A stretch of DNA of 64,000 nucleotides from Paramyrothecium sp. XJ0827 (Eukaryota > Ascomycota > Sordariomycetes > Hypocreales > Stachybotryaceae): positions 744,001-808,000 of the forward strand of contig JAJFPB010000001.1 of the NCBI GenBank assembly GCA_020881915.1, read 5' to 3'. The notes below the pieces were generated by a model. The model was given only the letters and a program-made list of their open reading frames with translations. It made no database searches and had not been told where the DNA came from. Shown here in pieces: positions 34,239-45,252 of this stretch. A program made the translations under genes and the position numbers. The stretch's first letter is position 1; every line of letters starts with the position of its first letter.

Positions 34239-34247
34239 GGTGTACCA
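34239..34247 (+). repeat. target-site duplication, right copy
   Basis: GGTGTACCA, identical to the copy at 33824-33832. Confidence 0.75.
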
Positions 34248-34510
34248 TCCTGTGAGAATTTAGCGCTTCCGATCATCGAGCTTATTCCTCTCCACTCAGC
34301 GCCCCGATGCACCGACTTTCCGAGGTGGGATGCTAGCCTTCCAGTATTACTCCACCGGCTGTACTCCAAAAGTAGCTGATTTCTCACCATCTGTCCAAAC
34401 TAACGATCTGCTGGCTCGGTAGTAGTCTCTCGTCTTTTGGCATTGCTTCTCCATCCACAGCAGCCGACACTTCGTAAGCACAAGAGCGTCACTTCACCAC
34501 CACGGCTGTC

Positions 34511-36128
34511 ATGGCCTTTGTCTCGCTGCTGTCGCTACTGATATCCACTGTTGCCGCTTTCGTTGCCTACCGCTTCTACCTAGTCTTCGCGCTGAGACTT
34601 CGGGCCCGAGCACATGGATGCCAGCCTGCGGCCCGCTACAGGCACAAAGACCCCGTGTTCGGTCTGGACATCTTCCTTCGAACTGCAGACGCTATTAGCA
34701 AAAACAAGTTCCTGGTCGAGCATCAGCGGCGCTACGACACGTATGGCCACACATTCGAAGCCCTGAACTTTGGTTCACGTGTCGTCTACTCAGTCCATCC
34801 AGAAAATGTGAGAGCCGTCTTCTCCAAGAATGCTGCAGACTGGGGCATACAGCCTCTGCGGCTACACAACATGAGCCCATTCTGCGGTGTTGGTTTCATC
34901 ACTGCCGATGGCTCCGACTGGAAGGTGTCCCATGATCTGCTCAAACCAGGTTTCCACAGGTCCAACATTTCTGATTTTGGCAACCTTGAAGAACACCTGC
35001 GCATCTTGTTGGGGCAGATTCCGAGGGACGGGACCAAGTTTGACTTGCAGCCATACATCTTGAAGCTGGTTTGTGTCCCTCGTCACGTTCAGTGCTCCAC
35101 GCGCTTACCGCTGCTTTAGTATCTTGACCTGAACACGCTTTTTCTTTTTGGTGAGCCCCTGGGTACGTTATCCGGGGCCCCACCGCCTCACGCAGAGGGT
35201 TTCTTGGATGCATTCCAAGCTGGCTTCAATGGCTGCGGAATGCGCATCGCCTTGGGACCTCTGAACTTTCTGATGCCCAAGAGCGCCTGGCTCAGAGCAT
35301 GCCACAAGGTACAAGAATTTGCAGACGTCTATGTCGATAGAGCCATTAAATACCGTGAAGAGCACAGCTCGGCCGAAGATGGAGACGGAAAGAATAGCAA
35401 ACGCACCCTACTTTTCAACATGGCGCAACAGACGGTCGACAGGACCATTCTACGGAATCAGGCCGTGCAGGCCATGATGGCAGCGACCGAAACAACCGCT
35501 TCTCTAGTCAGCCACGTTGTCCGTAATCTGGCCAGCGACCCTACTGTGTTTGCGCAAGTGCGAGCTGAGGTTCTGGCCGCGGGCGATGAGCCGCTTGACT
35601 TCGATCAATTGCCGCGAATCAAGTCTCTGCAGAATGTCATCACGGAAAGTAGGCCTGCCTGTTCCATGCCCTTCCCCAACACCGACACTGACTTACTGCC
35701 CAGCTCTACGCCTGTACCCTGTCTTCCCGCAGAATAATCGTGTCGCCTTGAAAGACACTGTTCTACCCACCGGAGGAGGATCCCATCGTGCTTCACCAGT
35801 GTTCGCGCCAGCCGGCACCCTGTTCGATACTTGCTTCGCCACGCTCCATCGCGATCCGACAATTTGGGGGCCCGATGCCGATGAGTTTCGTCCTTCCCGG
35901 TGGGAAAACGGATACAGCCCCCCGCCGTTCACATTCATGCCGTTTGGAGCCGGCCCTAGACAGTGCTTGGCACAGCAGAAGGCGACGATGGAAACCTCTT
36001 ACATCATATCACGATTGCTGCAAGAGTTTAGCGAAATCAAGAGCGAAGACGAGAAACCCTACCAGGCACAAGTAGCGCTTACTGCAAAGAGCGCACATGG
36101 CTGCCTTATTTCACTCACTCCAGCATAA
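34511..36128 (+). CDS. cytochrome P450, CYP52-clan (alkane/fatty-acid hydroxylase-like)
   Basis: A membrane-anchored microsomal P450 of about 503 residues. Exons: 34511-35068, 35120-35648 and 35704-36128, with short introns of 51 and 55 nt and agreeing phases. The N-terminal anchor is VSLLSLLISTVAAFVAYRFY. CYP52-type landmarks are FGLDIFLRTADA, HENVR-like VHPENVRAVF, GVGFITADGSDWKVSHDLLKP in the C-helix region, the I-helix AATETT, the ExxR motif ETLRLYP (the codon of the Thr is split by the second intron), and the heme loop FMPFGAGPRQCLAQQ with the iron ligand at about Cys450. CYP52-like enzymes hydroxylate the terminal carbon of alkanes or fatty acids, and some act in secondary metabolism. 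A Zn2Cys6 regulator and an alpha/beta hydrolase follow. Confidence 0.92.
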
Positions 36129-36822
36129 TAAGAGAGCATTCAGCAACACGTATAATATTAATCTATTGTCATGTTATCTGCTTTTTCAATGACAGAACTA
36201 ATTCTTCAACAAACTAGCAAAGCTCGCATAGCTAGAAAGTTCTTGTTAGAGCCATCGGGATGTGAGAGGGAAAGTAAAGCGCGTAAATGACGTGTCCTCC
36301 ACACGTATTACTGAGAGAGGCTCTTCCACTACAGTTCACTAGTCGTTGGTTATTGAACAGATTAGGAGCACGCAGACACAGGCACAGCGGGCGGCTCCCT
36401 GCACATTATCCTCGCTGGCCTCGGCCATCTCGGCGAGCTTTAGGCACTAACGTTAGTCGTCTCACTAGCTCATTACGTGTCCTCGCTTCACTGTCTTCAC
36501 TTTACAGCGACATCTAAGTAGACGGCAGCAAATTCCAAGACTTCGACTACACCGAGAAATCATAGTTCTCTCTTGGTTGGTGAAATAGGGCCCTAGGAAA
36601 GTCGAGCCAGGCGCCTAATTAAATGTATTCACTGCAAGAAATATCTCCAGTATTTAACACTAAAGGATGTGCCCCGAGTCTAGCTGCCTCACGTGATCAT
36701 TTCATCCTTGTGCCTAGACGGTCGGAAGAATTTCATCATCTCACGCTTCGATTGAATGGGTCTGCTCTGTGTCTTTCAGTACCACCCTATCCTATGCAGT
36801 CCGGCATGCCCTACGCGGACCA
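36129..36822. other. intergenic, promoter of second regulator
   Basis: About 690 bp between two plus-strand genes, without a supported ORF. Confidence 0.45.
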
Positions 36823-38858
36823 ATGGAAGTGCAGGCGATGACGCGGCACCGCCGCTTCCATAATCGCAGTCGGGCTGGATGCTTGACCTGTAGAGCAAGA
36901 CGTGTCAAATGCGACGAGCTGCGCCCAGTCTGGTAAGAGCCTCCTCCGTTAGCTTCTGCCGGATACTTATTGCAAGCAGCAAGAAATGCGCAAAACTCGA
37001 CAAAGCCTGTGTTTATCCCCAAGCCGCCTTATCCCTCGATGAGCAGAGATGGTGCAACCTCAGCACTCCTGGTGTTACGGTTTGGCACGTTTCATCAACG
37101 GCAGTGGATCCTTTCGACGCGTTGCCGGCGAAAATGCCCTTCAAATCCCAGGAACTATTACGATATTGTTCGTGCTGGCCCTAGCTTTTCTACGCTCTTG
37201 ACACCTGACACAATGCTACAATTTAGTCTATGGAGCCAAACCCATACCCAGCTCTCGTGTGATAATCCCAGTCCAGTTCGCATACCCCATGCGCCCTGAC
37301 AGTTCCAGTACTTTACACGAGGACAGGTGAGTGCAACAAGGATTTATTTCGTGTTTTATGTAGTGGTAATTGTTTGTCTAGTCTAGCCTTGGCAGTCAAA
37401 GACCGCATCAGCCTTCAAAGTAGTCTGCTCATGGCGGCCATTCACTACTCCTGGCAAACAGGAAACTTAGGAGGTTATGAGAAGTGTTTCTTCTTTCACA
37501 AGTCGGAAATGCTTCAACTTGTCAACGTTTGGCTAGCTCAGGAGGTACAAAAGCTTCCCGTTGAGATCTTAAGGCTGATAGCCATTCTATCAGTGTCTGA
37601 GGTTAGTCTCGCCCCTCCTTTCTAGACCCTCATCATCTAAATGGCTTACACAGAGCTGCATCGGAAATTACCAAGTGGCTGAAGCACATTTGAAAGGCCT
37701 GGTGACAATTCTGGATATGCGGGAATCGCATGCACTCGGAAACGATCCCTTTTACAGGCATGAGGAGAAGGAAGATGAGATTCTTGAGCGGCTAATTCTT
37801 GTGTGAGTCTCCACGTCCCCAGATCTTCTTCCCAATCTATCTCTGCACTTATACATCTCTTCATTACCCCATGTCAATGTAATCCTCATTGTTTACACTT
37901 TGTACTCTTCTGAAACACCTAAGGCATCGACTCTGGATCTGTGATACCCTACTTATACACCTGGCCTAGCGCGCACAACTTTTCGGCCGCCGTAAAAAGC
38001 CGTCTGAGTGACAGCTTGTCATCGGATGCAGAGTATCTCAATATTTGGAATAAATCTTTCACAGTCATCTCCGAGAATTTGGCTGCACTTCGTCTGATTC
38101 CTTACTACTTCTCGATGGAGATACACCCTAGATGCAATGACATAGACGGCTGGCCTGTCATTGATTCAGTCCGAGGCTTGACCAAGGCCGTGGGCAGCCG
38201 ACATTCTGGCAACGAAGCCCACCATGTTCAGGATAACAAATTAGCCAGCGACAGAACAATATGTGATGACAGGGATCCTTCCATGTGTACCGCATGTAGA
38301 AGCTTCAGCACTATGTTGTTTGCTTTCACCGAAGCGCATGCGTCGACGGTACAAACAGCTCCCAAGAGAGACGATTCCACCAGACCAGCCTTAACCACTA
38401 CGTGGCGTAGCCTAGCGGTTGGGACAAACTTCTATCTCAATTCAGTCATGCAACTTTGGAATTCCGGGCAGCCAATCGAGCATAGACTGTTCTTCCGTCA
38501 TCTGAGATGTCTTCTCTCTGACATCGAAGAACGACGCCCTCGCCTGGATGCTACTGATAGCAGCAGCAATTTGTGGTTCTGGAAAGTTTTTGTTAGCGCA
38601 CATGCATTATTTACAACAGCCTACTCAGCAGATCTCACAGTGTATAAAAGCTGGTTCGACATTGAGCACACCCAAATTTGGCTCTACTCTCAAATTCGAA
38701 GCTGGAGCCTGGCTCGTGGCATTGAAAAGTGGAACGACGCGAGAAGATCTCTCTCGGATATCGTGTGGCCAAGCCTAGAAACATATTCACGGTTCGACCT
38801 TCTGGGACAAGTTATTTGGGCAGATGCTCTTGGAACGAACAATCTTTTCTCCTCATAA
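36823..38858 (+). CDS. Zn(II)2Cys6 transcription factor
   Basis: A regulator of about 551 residues. The zinc cluster is AGCLTCRARRVKCDE, then C-x2-C-x6-C across the first intron (CKKCAKLDKACVYP), at about residues 18-50. The remainder matches the fungal-specific C-terminal region often linked to such clusters: LLMAAIHYSWQTGNL, FFFHKSEMLQLVNVWL, VAEAHLKGLVTILDM and WFDIEHTQIWLYSQI. Exons: 36823-36932, 36980-37167, 37227-37326, 37382-37601, 37654-37802 and 37970-38858. All phases agree, although stop codons in the raw frames near 37180 and 37967 at first suggest a broken gene. The start at 36823 gives a short basic N-terminus. It lies between the P450 and the hydrolase and could regulate either; that is inference. 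Confidence 0.85.
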
Positions 38859-38899
38859 GTGCATCATGATTGAGGTAGCTCTTATTTGTTTGTCAACAA

Positions 38900-39713
38900 C
38901 TAGGCGATGTTTTCAACAATATCCACAATCTTGACCATGGTTTCGGACTGCAAGAACGGACTGTGACCACCTTCAACCTCGATAACATCAGCGCCAGCCG
39001 CTTCCGCCATAGCTCTCTGGCCTTGATAAGGCACTATAAAGTCCTCTCGGCAGGCCACGAAGATCTTTTGAGCTAGGATCTCCGAGGTCCCATGCTTACA
39101 CGGACCTGCAAAAGACGAAAGGCTTTGTGGCACCGTCGTGTCTAAGCTCATCTGAGCGACCTCTTCTTGAACACCGGAATACATTAGATGGCGTGCCCCT
39201 TTTTCCAAATAAGCTTTATCGTCCTGTATGCAGTATTAGCGCATGGCGACGAGTCCGAGAAGGCTCACTGACCTTGGGCGTCCACCAACTGGGATGCTTC
39301 GTCGCATCTTCCATTCTTGCCAAATTGAACAGGCTCAAGCCCGCAGCTGGAGGGGCAAACGCAGCAACGTAGATGACCGCTTTAACACCACCGGCTTCTC
39401 CCCTACGTTTTCGGTCTACGATGGTTTCGCCAACAGCAGCATCCGTGCCTGGTATGCCCCCATAGCTGTGGCACACGACGATGACCTCCCGCCCGGCGTC
39501 GAAATAATCCGCTAGCACCTTCCGAAGAACGACAACGTCATCAACAATTGATGTTTGAGACACAGCTGCCTTCCAACCAGCAGTAGCTAGCGCTGGCGCC
39601 CGGACATCGTATGCTTTGTCCTGTAAAGCTTCCACAAAACTTAGATAATGAGCGGGACGGTGCCATGCACCATGAACAAAGAGAATTGCTGGTTTGGAGG
39701 AGTCGGAAGACAT
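38900..39713 (-). CDS. alpha/beta hydrolase (AB_hydrolase_6 type)
   Basis: A soluble alpha/beta hydrolase of about 254 residues. Two exons on the minus strand: 39713-39273 and 39223-38900, with a 49-nt intron in phase 0. The N-terminal strand motif is AILFVHGAWHRPAHY (oxyanion HG), the nucleophile elbow is VVCHSYGG and the catalytic His is in EVEGGHSPFLQ near the C-terminus. The acid is probably the Asp in CREDFIVPY. The start at 39713 (MSSDSSKPA) is preferred over an upstream in-frame ATG because the family begins here. It converges on the regulator gene with only 41 bp between stop codons. The substrate is unknown; relatives hydrolyse small esters and lactones. Confidence 0.85.
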
Positions 39714-42700
39714 TTCGGGTAATAATAAATGGATGCCTGGCAAACTGACACACTTCAGCAAAGCCAATGGACTCTAGCATGCACTTTATAATTCTTTAAG
39801 CTGCGGGGCTTCGGAAATTGTTTTCTCTCGATTATTAAATTTATTCTTTACTTTCGGTCCCTTGTTGTTGATGAGCGGAAACCCAGCAACTGTACAGAGG
39901 TAAGACGATGCACGTCGTTTGCATGTCCCAAACAGTCGTAGCTCATGAATCGTTTATGCGTCCGAATTTGGCAATTTCCGTTGGCTGATGATGCCTAGTG
40001 TGGACAAGGCGCGTGGGTCTAAACGAGGATTAAAAAAGCAGATTTGCTGGGGTCTGCTTATCTTGAACAGTTTGGAAGCTAACACGACATTATGGCCCCC
40101 TGGTAACTTCGTACACGGTTGCAGGTATGGCATTGTGTATATCGTGAAGCCACTACTAGATGAGACCGCCACTTTTGGTAGATCAGGCCGGATAGCAAGC
40201 CCTCTCTCGCACCATAACTTCAACACATTTATGTTTTCCTTAAAAGTCACCATCGTGAATATCGTGAATTTTCAGGCTGATATAATTGTCCTCATCTAGA
40301 GTTAAGGGACCAAGAAAGTCGAGCCCACGACCGGATTTTGGGCAGAAGAAATCCCACCGCGTTAATTGAAGCATGAAGAGTTGCTTTTCACTGGATGGTG
40401 TAGCTGGGTAGCAGGTAGACTTGGTCGTTGGTGTCATCGTGGAAGTTATGTGTAACTTAGCAAGACAACCACGGTCCATCAGTTTGTCCAAGCTCGTGTT
40501 TTCAATGCCAAAGATTGGACTTATCCCATGTACTCTCACTCCCGAGCAGCCGGCACAAATCAGGCCAATATTTTCGGAATGTATGAAAACAATGGTCTAA
40601 TGAAGGAAGGACAGCCCGGAACACTCGTCCGCACCATCTTAACTACGGCGGCCACCATAATCTTGAACACTGGTAACGGAAGATCCCGTCGGCATCAACG
40701 TATGCACTCCCAAGCCTTGTACGGATACAATAATTGGCAGTCAAGAGGCACCGGTTCTACTTCTCGCTAGTAGTACCGTGATGTTGGTCATTCCAATTTC
40801 TAGTTGTGGCGTCTCATTACCCATTCAGGTTCAACCTGCATTGGCACCGAGGATCGGGTCACCCTAGTTGTTCTCTAAAGCGAATGTGTGGGTATTGAGA
40901 TCACTGCTGCTGGCAACCCGCTTGAAATCCGGCCTAGTAACCCAATTTTACCTCAAGGCAGGTATGTCGTCTTGTCCAGGCACTGCCTGTACGCTGTGGT
41001 CGTAACGAACGACGATAGCTTAATATTCCTTGTCCTAAGCGCCGGATCACGGGTACTTTTTCTGTCCTCGAATGTAAGGAGATATGCGAGGACCGGCGGC
41101 TCGTATGCTCTTCCGGCACTAAGACGAAACTGTATGCATGCGAACTGGACTGGGAGAAGTATATGCCCGCGAAATTCACTGGAACCATCTCAATATGTTG
41201 TGAAGGGGTTTCATTCCATTTGGAGACGTCTCAAGAATCCGAGGACAACAATTGATAATCTCGCGGGAATCCTTCAACTATCGGTTAAACACATCGGCTC
41301 ACCAGGTAAGAGACAACTTTCCGACCCGCACTTATACGCAGATAGCATCATATATTGCTTATTGTGGGAAATTTTATTCCTACATGTCCTTCAGCTGCTT
41401 GAATTTAGCTAGTAAGCAATTAAGCTTTCCAAGTTTACGACCGCATGAATCATGCATAGTATAAGGGAATTTGAATAGAGGCCGTAAGGATGCGGCTATA
41501 GAGACCTCCATCCAGGAGACAGCTGAACTTTCTGTGGTTTTCATATGAGCAACCCCAACGTCCAGATTTTCATTACTCTAACGACATTGTAGGTAAGTAA
41601 TTGACGGAGAGCATCTCTCTGCATCAAGATGGCCCCCGCGACTTATCTTTACCCTGAATACTCCGGTTCGTATGTTTCACCAATCCGTTGGAGTAATATG
41701 CCTACTTCGCTGCTTTTGCTAAACTCTCATCTTTACACTGCACAACGTTACCCATCACAGCCAATTTAGATGTTCAGCGATCCACTGTTCCGTCAGATAA
41801 GGTGTCGTTTCGATTAGATCCAGAGCTACTGTCCGTTCTAAGCAAGACATACACATACTGACGGGATTGCGAATGATATATTTTTCAGGAGGTAAAGCGA
41901 GGTTGAAGTCGCTCTTATGTAACTACATAAGAATTCCGCCATGCTCTGGGTTATCAAGAAGATAAGTACGTTGGGCTGGACCAGGTTGGTACGAGGCGAT
42001 ACGCGGTTGCGGCTTGAATTTGTCTGGAATGAGCTTTAAGGGCCCCAGGGGAAAACTGACAAGCCATGGCATGAGCTCTTCCATTATTCGGTCACATCTG
42101 AACCTCCAGGGCTGATGCTGGTAAGGTGGGCACAGAAGCCTGGCCAGAACATGTCTTGAAAAGTGCATTCAAATGCCATATACATACAAAAGGCAGATCT
42201 AATGAGCAGACTGCGGGTTGACGCTTTCTGCGGCAATCTGCTGTCATGGCACAGGTGATGAGTAAACCGTTCAATGCCAGTCGCCGCAGGAGAAAATTTC
42301 TTGGGGAATTTGCAATGCTTTGAACTGAAGTTGCCGCCACCGGAACTTTTGATCATGCATGATGGTGGCTGGGGTCAAGCAAAGAGGGGCGCTGGTTGTC
42401 AGCCTCGTAGGCGAGACGGTCGGAAATGAGATCTACAGCCTAAGTTTGAATCTTCGCGCGGTGTCAAGTTCGCCCGACTTACAGAGCAGAAGTGGCGTAT
42501 TTAAAAGTTGCCAGGATCTTCCCCAGGTCAGCAGGGTCTTTGGGTTCTGGGCCGTTCAGCCTCACGACCGGGTACAAATACACTTTCCGATAGGCGAAGT
42601 CATGCATCAGGATATGCAAGTTTAGGCAGATTGGCTGCACCAGCAAGGGCGAATGCCCCAATGGTGCCTCGGACTGTCGCCAAGATACCAGCAACCAGGC

Positions 42701-43833
42701 TAAGACTACATTCGTATTTCTCGTACAGAACCCTTGCGCCGCGTTCCCCGATAGGGGAAACACATCGACAACGCACCCCTTGATTAAGTAGCCTAGGTTC
42801 CTGCACTAGTTGCCTGGCCTAAGAGACTTCTTAACTTTCGTTCAACGGAAGAGGGGAAGACTTCAGACCGTGGCACGTCTCATACCAGGCAGAGCGCCTG
42901 CGCTCTGGAATAGAGATGGAAACATGTTCTTGAAATTTGAGGCCGTGCAATGAATTATCAGGCCGGTATGCAAAGTAGCCCGTGGGCTCGATTGATCGGC
43001 GCAGACAGCCAGTTGGATGATTTATTTTTGAAGCTATCGCAAGCCTGCATCTCTACCAATTGATCCTTGGAATTTGCATGCTTAAACACTGGATACCAGA
43101 ATAGCACTTTCCTACAGCCACTTCCAAGGGAGCTCGAGGCTTTGCCCGCCAAAGAGCTGTGATTTGAGAGTTCAAAGGCCCCATCGTAGTCACATGTGGT
43201 ATCTGTTGCGAGCAGATGCGGGAAATGCCTATGTGTGATGACCGTATATACCTTTGATTGGAGCGCCATCGACTCTGGAGATGATTTTAAGTAAGTGGGC
43301 TCCACCTTTTCGGCATAATCAGGGTGCAAGTATGACCAGAGGGTCAATATCCGGTATAAACCCTGTTCAATATCCCTATTTGTTTCCTAAGCCTAAGTTC
43401 TATAGCAGTTGCGCCCACCCCCCATCAACTTGTTTAAGCCTAGAAGGACCGATTAAACACCCAGGGTCAAGGCACATATGCGGCTGGAAACCAGGAGGAT
43501 GTAAGTGACTGAATTTGGACGAGCCGGAGCGTTTGCTCCAAGTGAATTCACTGGCGTACTGTCAATATGCTTATGAAATGAATATATAAAGAGGAAACAC
43601 TTCCCTCGATTAAGCTTGAATGGATAGCATCTAGTCAACAGCTTCAACTGCAAAGCTTTGTCAATCTTCTCCCATAGCCAACCCAAACTCTTCTCTAAGG
43701 CATGTTGAGTATTGGGGATCAAGAATATGCTTCCAGCATTTTCTCTTGCCCAAGCCCTTCACCCGAATCCTCGTATCGCTCCATTAGCATCATGCTAATT
43801 TTAGGCGCATAGTTCAAACCCTTCTACGCAAAT
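39714..43833. other. gene-poor region
   Basis: About 4.1 kb with no intact gene. It holds a pair of overlapping minus-strand frames at 39954-40539 (entered separately), several short ORFs without family motifs (for example at 41923-42356 and 42958-43347, minus), and a TATATAAA at 43583 upstream of the small secreted protein gene. Confidence 0.4.
39954..40539 (-). pseudogene. frameshifted coding remnant
   Basis: Two minus-strand frames overlap end to end. The first (40539-40240) reads through WDFFCPKSGRGLDFLGPL and ends at an in-frame stop. The second (from 40253 to 39954) continues directly with KENINVLKLWCERGLAIRPD and LPGGHNVVLASKLFK. A one-base shift in a T-run near 40244-40247 would separate them. 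The join falls inside continuous protein-like sequence and no intron signals fit, so a frameshifted gene remnant is the simplest reading. The family is not recognised. Confidence 0.25.
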
Positions 43834-44148
43834 ATGCATTTCTCCGCAGCCGCAGTCGTCACGCTTCTTGCCACAACCGCCAGTGCCTGGCGTGCTGGTT
43901 TCTGGGGCAATGGCAGGGACCTTCAAGTTCATGGCACAAACCATTGGGTTTGTAACAACATCAACAACCCCATCGCAATTGGCGAGCTCACCTTCGACCC
44001 CGTTACAAACAACTTTCCGGACCCGACCAAAATCTGCGTTTACTCTCAGACAGGCTGTAGGGGCACTCCTCTGCACTGCATGGGCAAAAGCTTGACAGGT
44101 GTTCGTGTTGATCGCGCTGGAACTGCGCGGAGCTACGAGATTGAGTAG
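43834..44148 (+). CDS. small secreted protein, four cysteines
   Basis: A single-exon protein of 104 residues with a signal peptide (MHFSAAAVVTLLATTASA). The mature part of about 86 residues begins WRAGFWGNGRD and holds four cysteines (WVCNN, KICVYS, TGCRGT, LHCMG), enough for two disulfides, and ends RSYEIE. It lies in a gene-poor stretch. Size, signal peptide and paired cysteines are typical of secreted effector-like or antifungal-like proteins, but no family is recognised. Confidence 0.7.
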   Translation: MHFSAAAVVTLLATTASAWRAGFWGNGRDLQVHGTNHWVCNNINNPIAIGELTFDPVTNNFPDPTKICVYSQTGCRGTPLHCMGKSLTGVRVDRAGTARSYEIE

Positions 44149-45252
44149 GAGAAACGGTGGACAGAATAGATGCTGCTACAGGCGTACGCAGGTATCGGGG
44201 CATAAGAGGGGGAAGGCGGGAGGAGAGGGCATTGATGTCTTCAGGCATGCACATTCATTACGATAGCAGCTTATGCGAGCAATGGAAATAGAGCTGGTGT
44301 GAAAATTCGATCTCTTTGCGACTTTGTTCTGAAGGCTGCCTCCCAATGTAGGCTGCAAGCAAGATCCGCGATGAACCCGCTGTTCGTAGGCAGAGCTTGT
44401 GCTTGCATCTATGATTGAACTTTCCTAACACATGATCTTCCAATTTCATATGGTCAACGAGGCTCTCAGGCCATGCGAGGGGAACTCAACTGAAGCAAAA
44501 TCTAGGGTTACCGCTCACCTGTGTGAAGCGTGACCTCAAGAGGGATCGTCAGGTTATCAGTGCGGCTTTGGGCATAAGACCGCTTTGCTTGTCTCAACTT
44601 TGGAGCATTAACACGTTTCGGTTGATTCATGATGAGACGCAAGGTCGTCGGCTCCGCCCTGCCTTGGCACATTCCGAATCACAGGCGGCTGAGCCGTTCC
44701 ATAGCCTTCAGACTGTGGCGGCTTTGATAACGGGTATAACCGATTAGTTGAAAATCTCTTCCTCATGTGAAGTCCTTATATTCCCAGATTTCCGTCACTC
44801 TCCGTGGCTATATCCGCCCTCTGTACGCACAACATGGTAGACGGCCGAATCTTTAGTATGTTACTAGGAATGCGCCTACGCTCAGGGATGCCAGACTCTG
44901 CGAACACCCTTTCGAGGATTCAGAATCTCCGGGCCATATCACCTAGATATGTGCCTACAACTGTCGGCAACTTGAGTCGATGTTTAGCATACTCATGAAT
45001 TTTGAGGTCGCTGTCCGCCCCCGCCGGGTATGTGCTATAGCCACGCGGATCATTGTCTTGCCCACAAGCATTCCTCGGGTAGAAGGCAACGGCGAAGCTG
45101 GAGTGAAACAAATTCCAGTACATTAAAGTACACCACTATGCGAACTTATATAAGTGCCATATGCACAACGCAGGAAGAAGCTTTCATATTCACTTCCCAC
45201 GCCATCAATCAATAATTCCAACGACAAGTCAAGCATATCAGCGATTCTCAAA
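44149..45252. other. intergenic
   Basis: About 1.1 kb without a supported gene. A minus-strand ORF at 44920-45123 (YPRNACGQDNDPRGYSTYPA) resembles a piece of a small secreted protein but has no convincing start. The 3' part is the promoter of the next gene. Confidence 0.4.
45146..45154 (+). promoter_or_regulatory. TATA box of the secreted repeat-protein gene
   Basis: TTATATAAG about 100 bp upstream of the ATG at 45253. Confidence 0.45.

Noticed and set aside
37150..37980. Apparent stop codons and frame changes in the second Zn2Cys6 regulator
   Set aside because: Introns 37168-37226, 37327-37381 and 37803-37969 have proper ends and remove every stop with agreeing phase, so the gene is intact.
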